NCBI GenBank assembly: GCA_945862455.1
Contig: CAMAXU010000016.1
Location: 1-40,640 of the forward strand
DNA: 40,640 bases
DNA from: Rickettsia typhi
GTDB taxonomy: Bacteria > Pseudomonadota > Alphaproteobacteria > Rickettsiales > UBA1997
Reading direction: 5' to 3'
Shown: positions 34,510-40,640 of the stretch, in pieces
Layout of the letters: every line of letters begins with the position of its first letter
Position numbering within the stretch: the first letter of the stretch is position 1
Translations under genes and position numbers: made by a program
Notes under the pieces: generated by a model
What the model was told of the DNA's origin: nothing
The model's input: only the letters and a program-made list of their open reading frames with translations
Databases searched by the model: none

Positions 34510-35043
34510 ATGAAAAAACTAATTCAATTATTTTTGTTATTCATCTTACAATCATGCATGATTGGAGCTGGCGAAAATTCAAAAATAGAAGCTAATAAAG
34601 ACAGCCATTTTCCTAAAATAACCGGAATTGATCTTAATGGTAAAAAACAAGAACTTCCTGATGCTTTTAAAAATGAATTTAACTTAGTAATTGTTGCGTT
34701 TAAACGCGAACAACAATTAGAAGTTGACACTTGGATTAAAGCGATAGAGCCAATCTTAAAAGAAAATTCAAATTTAAGTTTTTACGAAATTCCTTTAATC
34801 TACGAAATTTCAACTATCGGCAGAATGTGGGTTAATAATGGCATGCGTTTTGGAATTCCTGACGAAGTTGCAAGAAAACGTACTATCACAGTTTACACTA
34901 ATCGAGAAGAATTTTTTAGAATTACCAATATGAAAGAAGATAATATTTACGCTTTGTTGATCGATGCTAACGGAAAAATTTTATGGAAAAGCCAAGGCGT
35001 TGCTAACAAAACTAATATTGCAGCTGTCAAAAAGATTATTTAA
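34510..35043 (+). CDS. Thioredoxin-fold-like lipoprotein, unknown
   Basis: A 177-aa lipoprotein: short signal peptide with lipobox ILQSC (Cys16). The body resembles a redoxin-type fold (FPKITGIDLNGKKQELPDAFKNEFNLVIVAFKREQQ at the start, and YALLIDANGKILWKSQG near the end, as in the last strands of thioredoxin-like proteins), but no CxxC motif is present; it has no Cys after the lipobox. It may act as a chaperone or binding protein rather than a redox enzyme. A perfect hairpin terminator follows. A half copy of family A lies just upstream of its start, so its promoter may lie in or next to repeat sequence. Confidence 0.65.
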   Translation: MKKLIQLFLLFILQSCMIGAGENSKIEANKDSHFPKITGIDLNGKKQELPDAFKNEFNLVIVAFKREQQLEVDTWIKAIEPILKENSNLSFYEIPLIYEISTIGRMWVNNGMRFGIPDEVARKRTITVYTNREEFFRITNMKEDNIYALLIDANGKILWKSQGVANKTNIAAVKKII

Positions 35044-35066
35044 TTTTCAAAAAAAATTTTCAAACT

Positions 35067-35109
35067 AACTTATAGTCATGCTTCAAAAAGTTCAGCATGA
35101 CTATAAGTT
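35067..35109. terminator. Bidirectional hairpin terminator
   Basis: AACTTATAGTCATGCT and its exact complement form a 16-bp stem around an 11-nt loop, followed by TACTTTTT on the plus strand and preceded by A-rich sequence. It lies between the convergent lipoprotein and katG genes and probably ends both transcripts. Confidence 0.85.
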
Positions 35110-35124
35110 TACTTTTTAACCGCG

Positions 35125-37365
35125 TTATTTCTTCAAATCAAAACGATCTGCATTCATAACTTTTGTCCAAGCTTTCACAAAATCTTTGACGAATTTTTCT
35201 TTTCCGTCGTTAGCCGCATAAACCTCAGCAATCGCCCGAAGTTCAGAGCTTGAGCCAAAAACTAAATCAACCGAAGTTGCCTTCCATTTAACTTCGCCGG
35301 TTTTTCTGTCATGAGCTTCGTAGACTCCTTCCAACTGATCAGATTTTTTCCACTCAACTGACATATCAAGTAAGTTAACAAAAAAATCATTGGTAAGTGC
35401 GCCAGTTTTTTTGGTGAAAATTCCAAATTCAGCATTATCGGAATTTGCTCCCAAAACCCTCATGCCGCCAATAAGCGCAGTCATTTCTGGCACTCTTAAA
35501 TCAAGCAAATAAGCGCGATCAATTAAAGCGTTAATTGGCGAAACTTTTGCATTTTTATCGTAATAGTTTCTAAAGCCGTCAGCTTTAGGTTCTAAAACTG
35601 CGAATGATTTAACGTCGGTTTGAACTTGATTTGCATCAGCTCGCCCAACTTGGAAAGGAACTTTTATATTAACGCCGGCATTGTGCGCCGCTTTTTCAAT
35701 TGCGGTATTTCCGCCAAGAATAATAACGTCAGCAAGAGAAACTTTTTTGCCGCCAGTTAAAGTTTTATTAAAATCATTTTGGATTTTTTCTAAAACTTTG
35801 AGCGCTTTTGCTAATTCTTGCGGATTATTAACTTGCCAATCTTTTTGCGGTTCTAAGCGAACTCGCGCGCCATTTGCTCCACCACGCATGTCGGTAACTC
35901 TAAAAGATGCCGCAGAAGCCCAAGCGGTTTTAACAAGTTCAGAAGTGGTTAATCCAGATTTCAGAATTTTGGTTTTTAGATTTTCAATTTCTGAAGCATT
36001 AATTAATGCATGTTTAACTTCAGGAATTGGATCTTGCCAAATCAGAACTTCTTTTGGTGAATCTTTACCAACATATCTGGATCTTGGCCCCATATCGCGG
36101 TGAGTTAATTTAAACCAAGCTTGTGCAAAAGCTTTTTCAAACTCTTTTGGATTTTCCAAAAAGCGCTTAGCAATTTCGCGATATTTTGGATCTTCTTTTA
36201 GTGATAAATCAGTAGTTAACATAACTGGCGCATGTTTTTTTGAAGAATCATGAGCGTCAGGAACGGTATTTGCAGCTTGATTTTTTTCAGGAATCCACTG
36301 AATTGCGCCAGCTGGACTTTTGGTTTTAACCCAGTTGTAAGCAAATAGAGTTTTTAAATAACCCATTGTCCATTTTGTTGGATTGCTGTTCCAAGCGCCT
36401 TCCAAGCCACTGGTTGTTGCATCAATACCTTTGCCGGTGCCGCATTTATTTTTCCAACCAAAACCTTGCGCTTCTATTTCGTTTGCAGCAGGAGCTACGC
36501 CAATGCATTTTTCAGTTTTATGCGCGCCGTGATTTTTGCCAAAAGTGTGTCCACCTGCAATTAAAGCTACAGTTTCTTCATCGTTCATTGCCATATTGCC
36601 GAAGGTTTCACGAATTTGCGCCGCTGCTGAAATTGGATCGCCATTAGCATTTGGGCCTTCAGGATTAACATAAATCAAACCCATTGTTGTTGCGGCGAGA
36701 TTTTTTAATAACTTGCCATTTTTATCGAAACGATCGGAAGCCATGAATTTATTTTCTGGTCCCCAATAAACTAAATCTGGTTCGAAATCATCAGCTCTTC
36801 CGCCTGCAAATCCCAAGGTTTTAAAGCCCATTGATTCAAGAGCAACATTTCCAGAAAGCACCATCAAATCAGCCCAAGAAAGTTGGTTGCCATATTTTTG
36901 TTTAACTGGCCAAAGCAAGCGTCTTGCTTTATCCAAACTTGCATTATCGGGCCAGCTGTTAAGTGGTTCGAAGCGTTGTTGACCGCCACCAGCGCCACCG
37001 CGCCCATCTTCCGTTCTATAAGTTCCTGCACTATGCCACGCCATACGAATAAAAAATGGACCATAATTTCCATAATCTGCTGGCCACCAATCTTGCGATT
37101 TCATCATTATTTTTTTGATATCTTTTTTAAGAATCTCAATGTCGATTTTAGAAAATTCTTTGGCGTAATTATAGTTACTTCCATAAGGATTAGATTCAGA
37201 AGATTGGGCGCGAAGAGGAGATAAATTTATTTTGTTTGGCCACCAAAATTCATTTGGTTTTGCTTCAAAATTAATATGATGTGGATGTGGATTTTGATGA
37301 TGTTTTGGAGCTGAACATCCGGCAATTGAAAGGGAAGTGATTAAAAGAAATTTATTTATTTTCAT
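35125..37365 (-). CDS. katG: Catalase-peroxidase with lipoprotein signal
   Basis: A bifunctional haem enzyme that removes H2O2. The distal triad region is [11 protein letters not shown], the proximal His is in [11 protein letters not shown], and the Trp-Tyr-Met adduct is supported by [16 protein letters not shown] and MAMNDEET. Both the active N-terminal and the non-catalytic C-terminal halves are present (746 aa, normal). The N-terminus is a lipoprotein signal ([17 protein letters not shown], Cys17), followed by a His/Pro-rich linker ([12 protein letters not shown]), so the enzyme is likely membrane-anchored and periplasmic. Most KatG proteins are cytoplasmic, although exported forms are known in some pathogens. 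It probably guards against external peroxide. A family B palindrome lies just upstream. Confidence 0.95.
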   Translation of the reverse strand: MKINKFLLITSLSIAGCSAPKHHQNPHPHHINFEAKPNEFWWPNKINLSPLRAQSSESNPYGSNYNYAKEFSKIDIEILKKDIKKIMMKSQDWWPADYGNYGPFFIRMAWHSAGTYRTEDGRGGAGGGQQRFEPLNSWPDNASLDKARRLLWPVKQKYGNQLSWADLMVLSGNVALESMGFKTLGFAGGRADDFEPDLVYWGPENKFMASDRFDKNGKLLKNLAATTMGLIYVNPEGPNANGDPISAAAQIRETFGNMAMNDEETVALIAGGHTFGKNHGAHKTEKCIGVAPAANEIEAQGFGWKNKCGTGKGIDATTSGLEGAWNSNPTKWTMGYLKTLFAYNWVKTKSPAGAIQWIPEKNQAANTVPDAHDSSKKHAPVMLTTDLSLKEDPKYREIAKRFLENPKEFEKAFAQAWFKLTHRDMGPRSRYVGKDSPKEVLIWQDPIPEVKHALINASEIENLKTKILKSGLTTSELVKTAWASAASFRVTDMRGGANGARVRLEPQKDWQVNNPQELAKALKVLEKIQNDFNKTLTGGKKVSLADVIILGGNTAIEKAAHNAGVNIKVPFQVGRADANQVQTDVKSFAVLEPKADGFRNYYDKNAKVSPINALIDRAYLLDLRVPEMTALIGGMRVLGANSDNAEFGIFTKKTGALTNDFFVNLLDMSVEWKKSDQLEGVYEAHDRKTGEVKWKATSVDLVFGSSSELRAIAEVYAANDGKEKFVKDFVKAWTKVMNADRFDLKK

Positions 37366-37392
37366 GATTAAAATTTTTTATAATTTAGATAA

Positions 37393-37527
37393 TGTGATTA
37401 TCCTTTGATTCACAAAAAAGCTCGATGTCACCCTGAGTTTGTGTGATGAATGATTCTTGTTTTAGGCTTGAATCACCCATCACAAAGGCTTAGGGCAATA
37501 TCGACTGTGTCTTAAGGGATAATTACC
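37393..37527. repeat. Family B palindromic repeat, full form
   Basis: This 135 bp imperfect palindrome runs from TGTGATTATCC to GGGATAATTACC. It has nested pairing arms (TCGAT/ATCGA, CCCTGAG/CTTAGGG, TGATTC/GAATCA). It is unrelated to family A. Short relatives are at 10988-11044 and 11752-11771. It lies about 28 bp upstream of the katG start. Confidence 0.7.
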
Positions 37528-37623
37528 AAAAATAATATAAGCAAAATATAAATTAGTTAGAAGATAGAAAGTGTTTTAAACTTGGAAAACCCTCCTAAGT
37601 TTTTAATTATTTTTGTCCTTTAT

Positions 37624-37768
37624 GGCACTGTCGCAAATCAACTTTTTCGTCGAACTTTTTGCAATTCTAAATTTTTTAAAAACGCACGTACGTCTGGGTA
37701 AGTTTACCTTTCAAAAAATTTAGAATCACAAAAATTTCTTAGAAAAACTTGATTTACGCGACAGCGCC
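37624..37768. repeat. Family A palindromic repeat, copy 4
   Basis: 145 bp in the same orientation as copies 1 and 2. Its left end is GGCACTGTCGCAAATC and its right end GCGACAGCGCC. The flanks are TTTAT (37619-37623) and CTTAT (37769-37773), a 4-of-5 direct repeat. With the family B palindrome it accounts for the gene-free stretch between katG and the TonB receptor. Confidence 0.9.
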
Positions 37769-37797
37769 CTTATGTCTATGGGAAATAAGGGTTATTT

Positions 37798-39945
37798 TTA
37801 GAAATCTGCCACTAAAGATAATTTAAATGCGCGCGGAGAACCTGGTTGAATATTGTTGTTATTATGAGCGGTCTGAATGTAGCCGCGATCAAAAATATTC
37901 TCTACATTCAATTGCAAGCGATATGAAGGATTAATTTTGTAATAAGCAGCCCAATCAAATCTGGTAAAACCTTTTAATCTAACTGTGTTATCGATGGTTG
38001 CATATTGATCTGATTGACTAAAAGCGCCCAAAGCCGTAGCCCATTTATTGGTAAGATCATATTTATTCCATAGCGAGAATGTATTATGCGGCACTAATCC
38101 AACTTTTTTTCCAGCAGCGGCGCTAGATGTTTTAGAAGTGATGATGGCATCTTGATAGGCATATCCACCAATAATTTGCCATTTATTGGTTATCTTTCCA
38201 GTGGCGGCAATTTCAATGCCACGAGTACGAGACTCTCCGGTAAGAATAAAGAAGCCGGAATTGTTGGGATCATTGGCGCGAGTATTAGTTCTATCAAGCT
38301 CATAAATAGCCGCAGATAAATTAAGTTTCGGATTTACATCCCACTTGGTACCAATTTCATAATTCTCTAATTTTTCTGGTTTTAAAGTTTGGCTTGATGC
38401 GCTCAAACTATTAAATTGATCACCCGCGCTAGGTAAATATGAAACGCTATAGCTAGTATAAACTGAAACTGATTTATGTGGTTTAAGCACAATGCCAAAG
38501 CGAGGCGATATTAAGTTATCAGTGCGTTTGAAACTTTGACCATTGCGATTATTAAGTAGATCAATTTCAAAATTATCATAACGTACACCACCAGTTATTT
38601 GCAGATATTTATTAATATCTATTTTGTCCTGAATATAAGCGGCATAAACTCTGACTTTTGAACTATTATCATTGTCACTTCCTGCGGTACGATATGTTAA
38701 AGAAGTAGAGCTAATAGGATTGCTTATTGATACAGTTTCTGTTGAGGAAGTATTATTAAAAAAACCGCTTTTTCTTAGTATTTTAGAATCTTGTTTGGTG
38801 ATTTCGGTGCCGATTAAAGCGGTATGAGCAACAGAACCGGTTTCAAATTTTTGTGTTAAATCAGTTTGGTTGGTAAAGTTATTTCGTTCTTGTTCGTCGT
38901 TATAAGCTGAAATCGTAAGACTTCCCGCTGAACTGATAGAACTTGACGCATAGGTATTTTGATAAAATTTAGAATTTTTCGTATAGCGAGTATAATTTCT
39001 TAATTCCAGCTTCGGATTAAATTTATGAGTAATTGTTGCATATCCAGAATTAATTTTTGCGCTTACTTTGTTTTCATTTGGATTTCCAAAAAATGAATTA
39101 GATGGATCTATTTTGTAAGCAACGCCATTGAATGAAGGAATGCCACGATCACTAAAACGATTATCGCTAAAATGTTCATATCCAAATTTAATATCGGTAT
39201 TTTTGCTTAACTTAATCGCTGCCGTTGGATTAAAGCCATAGCGCTCAAGGTCTCCATATTGACGGAAGGTGCCTGATTTTTCGTACATAGTATTAACGCG
39301 AAGCGATAACTTGTCGTTAACCTTATCCCCAAAATCAGCCTCAATTCTTCTATTATTAAAAGATCCGCCGGAAGCAACAAACTTGCGTCTTTGCTCACCA
39401 TCAGCAATTTTTGAAACGCGATTCACAAGACCTCCGCTACCGCCACGACCAAAAGCCATAGCATTTGGACCTTTCAAAAATTCAATGCGATCAATATTGT
39501 AAAAATCACGGAAATATTGCGCGTCATCACGAGCGCCATCAATGAAGAAATCAGCAGTAGTAGAATTGCCCCTAATTGTTATTTGATCGCGATTACCTTC
39601 TCCTTGCTGAATATTGAATCCCGGAACATATCTAATCGCTTCTCCCATATTGGAAATATTTTGATCACGAATTTGATCTTGAGTCACAACTGAAATTGAT
39701 TGCGGCACTTCAAGCAAAAGAGTTTCAGTTCTTGTTGAGCTGCGAGTTGAACCTGTTTTGTAACCATCAACATTGCCTTCGTTTTTGGCGAATTCTGCGG
39801 TAACTGTAACCTGTGGTAAGATAGTGATTTGCTTTGAAGATAATTCGCTTGCCTTAATTTCGCCGGAAAAAATTAAAGAAGTTGCTACAAAAGCAATAAA
39901 GTTGCGATAGAAAGAAGTGCAACTGGCGAAAATATTTTTGAACAT
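37798..39945 (-). CDS. TonB-dependent siderophore receptor
   Basis: An outer-membrane gated channel for ferric siderophore, energised by TonB. Of its 715 aa, the first ~33 are a signal peptide. Next come a TonB-box-like stretch (ITILPQVTVTAEF) and the plug domain (VPQSISVVTQDQIRDQNISNMGEAIRYVPGFNIQQGEG, then RGNSTTADFFIDGARDDAQYFRDFYNIDRIEFLKGPNAMAFGRGGSGGLVNRVSK). A 22-strand barrel follows, ending in the aromatic terminus FKLSLVADF. The length and the GRGGSGG loop fit the catecholate/hydroxamate siderophore group. Two Fur-box-like sites lie upstream (40199-40254), with a family A repeat between them and the gene. No siderophore synthesis genes are in view, so it probably takes up a foreign siderophore. 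Confidence 0.95.
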   Translation of the reverse strand: MFKNIFASCTSFYRNFIAFVATSLIFSGEIKASELSSKQITILPQVTVTAEFAKNEGNVDGYKTGSTRSSTRTETLLLEVPQSISVVTQDQIRDQNISNMGEAIRYVPGFNIQQGEGNRDQITIRGNSTTADFFIDGARDDAQYFRDFYNIDRIEFLKGPNAMAFGRGGSGGLVNRVSKIADGEQRRKFVASGGSFNNRRIEADFGDKVNDKLSLRVNTMYEKSGTFRQYGDLERYGFNPTAAIKLSKNTDIKFGYEHFSDNRFSDRGIPSFNGVAYKIDPSNSFFGNPNENKVSAKINSGYATITHKFNPKLELRNYTRYTKNSKFYQNTYASSSISSAGSLTISAYNDEQERNNFTNQTDLTQKFETGSVAHTALIGTEITKQDSKILRKSGFFNNTSSTETVSISNPISSTSLTYRTAGSDNDNSSKVRVYAAYIQDKIDINKYLQITGGVRYDNFEIDLLNNRNGQSFKRTDNLISPRFGIVLKPHKSVSVYTSYSVSYLPSAGDQFNSLSASSQTLKPEKLENYEIGTKWDVNPKLNLSAAIYELDRTNTRANDPNNSGFFILTGESRTRGIEIAATGKITNKWQIIGGYAYQDAIITSKTSSAAAGKKVGLVPHNTFSLWNKYDLTNKWATALGAFSQSDQYATIDNTVRLKGFTRFDWAAYYKINPSYRLQLNVENIFDRGYIQTAHNNNNIQPGSPRAFKLSLVADF

Positions 39946-40026
39946 TTTAAAATTTAGCTTGATTGGTTTTAAGCAAATATATTCTCAAAATCTGATCCGC
40001 CGCAAACCATGAACTATCTTCATAAT

Positions 40027-40170
40027 GGCGCTGTCGCGTAAATCAAGTTTTTCTAAGAAGTTTTTGTGATTCAAAATTTTTTGGAAGGTAAGCGTACCTA
40101 GATGTACGTGCGTTCCAAAAAATTTTGAATTGCGAAAAATTCGACGAAAAAGTTGATTTGCGACAGTGCC
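40027..40170. repeat. Family A palindromic repeat, copy 5 (inverted)
   Basis: 144 bp in the orientation of copy 3, with perfect ATAAT direct repeats on both sides (40022-40026 and 40171-40175). These differ from the ATTAA at copies 1 and 3, which supports real target-site duplication. It sits between the Fur-box-like sites and the start of the siderophore receptor. Confidence 0.92.
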
Positions 40171-40198
40171 ATAATTATGAATGGAATTGATAAGATTA

Positions 40199-40213
40199 TG
40201 ATTAAGATTATCA
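40199..40213 (-). promoter_or_regulatory. Fur box-like site 1
   Basis: TGATTAAGATTATCA matches the 7-1-7 Fur consensus TGATAATnATTATCA at 12 of 14 positions. It is upstream of the siderophore receptor and likely part of its iron control. Confidence 0.5.
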
Positions 40214-40239
40214 TTTAAAAATAATTTGCAATATTTATC

Positions 40240-40254
40240 TGATAATTAATATCA
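40240..40254 (-). promoter_or_regulatory. Fur box-like site 2
   Basis: TGATAATTAATATCA matches the 7-1-7 Fur consensus at 13 of 14 positions. Two such sites within 60 bp, upstream of a siderophore receptor, support Fur-type regulation. The rest of 40255-40403 shows nothing that I can assign. Confidence 0.6.
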
Positions 40255-40403
40255 TCAATACTATTGCACAATTTTAATCTGATTTTGGTCTATCCCAAAA
40301 CGCAAATTTATGCTCCCAGTCACCAAAAGATTTTTCCTCAAAAATCTTTGCTGATTAAGATAAGTATAAATTCTTAGTTTTGTGTAAAACATATCCAAAA
40401 AGC

Positions 40404-40640
40404 TTATATTTTTGCTTTAGGCTGAACGTTTGAAAGCCCGCCATCCACGCCTAAAATTTGCGCCGTAATCCAACTTGATTTTTCATCCAAGAAAAATTCT
40501 ACCGCTCTTGCCACTTCGCTTGGTTCACCAATTCTGCCTAAAGCATGCATGCCTTGAGAAAATTTTAAACTAGCTTCGTTGCTGGTAATTTTTTGAGTTA
40601 ATTTCGTTTTGGTTAATCCGGGTGCAACCACGTTAAAACG
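40404..40640 (-). CDS. Short-chain dehydrogenase/reductase, C-terminal part (runs off the window)
   Basis: The last 78 residues of an SDR; the frame is open to the window edge, and the gene starts beyond it. The visible part begins RFNVVAPGLTKTKLTQ, the loop after the catalytic YxxxK that carries the PG motif, and contains the usual C-terminal elements GRIGEPSEVARAVEFFLDEKSSWITAQILGVDGGLS. This ending, with xGxxxxVDGG, is typical of classical SDRs such as FabG-like oxidoreductases. Substrate cannot be inferred from this piece. It is on the same strand as the siderophore receptor but 458 bp upstream, so it is not likely to share its promoter. Confidence 0.9.
   Translation of the reverse strand, partial: RFNVVAPGLTKTKLTQKITSNEASLKFSQGMHALGRIGEPSEVARAVEFFLDEKSSWITAQILGVDGGLSNVQPKAKI

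Noticed and set aside
35681..36103. 140-aa plus-strand frame antisense to katG
   Set aside because: The katG coding on the other strand is conserved and complete; no family resemblance was seen in this frame.
19..40170. CRISPR-like array formed by repeated units
   Set aside because: The repeat copies are kilobases apart, palindromic and not separated by spacers of constant length; no cas gene is present.

Overview
The window is a low-GC stretch of bacterial chromosome, dense with genes, with short spacers and many 1-8 nt overlaps. Gene content (a short HRDC-less RNase D, a CIO-type cytochrome bd, an Fe-type SOD, a photolyase/DUF1365/Cfa-like cluster, a DAB inorganic-carbon module, a TonB receptor) fits an AT-rich proteobacterium, most likely alphaproteobacterial. 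Large charged coiled-coil proteins and abundant palindromic repeats recall host-associated lineages such as Rickettsiales or Holosporales, but the placement is inference. TGA is used as a stop, so the code is standard. I saw no rRNA, tRNA, CRISPR array or transposase gene.

Layout. 1-2850: cydA and cydB, each preceded by a 142-145 bp palindromic repeat (family A). 2854-5855: on the minus strand, hisB-nagZ-rnd and, upstream of them, an Fe superoxide dismutase with an exported-type N-terminus and a strong internal start. 5945-7782: two overlapping glycosyltransferase genes for surface glycan. 7783-11621: small envelope genes on the minus strand (secreted phytochelatin-synthase-like protease, coiled-coil protein, YceI, class A-like acid phosphatase, DUF2939) mixed with several repeat elements. 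11806-16771: two overlapping genes for very large acidic coiled-coil paralogues sharing an almost identical 354 bp C-terminal block. 16908-17762: a fused MNT-HEPN protein.

18079-27080: a plus-strand photo-oxidative-stress / membrane-lipid cluster: chalcone-isomerase-like protein, MFS carrier, DUF3833 lipoprotein, SDR, FeS photolyase and FAD oxidoreductase, all overlapping by 1-4 nt and ending in a terminator. An Old Yellow Enzyme gene on the minus strand follows, then DUF1365 and a Cfa-like methyltransferase with a changed active site. 27093-33425 (minus): dabB, a dabA lacking its first ~300 codons, a fusion of an ABC exporter membrane domain with an HlyD adaptor, and a TolC-like protein; a LysR regulator diverges from dabB. 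34510-37365: a thioredoxin-fold-like lipoprotein and a lipoprotein-type catalase-peroxidase. 37798-39945: a TonB-dependent siderophore receptor, with two Fur-box-like sites upstream separated from it by a family A repeat. The window ends inside an SDR gene.

Common themes are oxygen and redox defence (cytochrome bd, exported SOD and KatG, photolyase cluster, OYE) and repeat-driven remodelling. Family A has five full copies and one half copy here; three full copies have perfect 5-bp AT-rich direct repeats at their ends, which suggests a mobile, MITE-like element. The strongest leads for undescribed biology are this family, the giant paralogue pair, the ABC-HlyD fusion and the truncated DabA.
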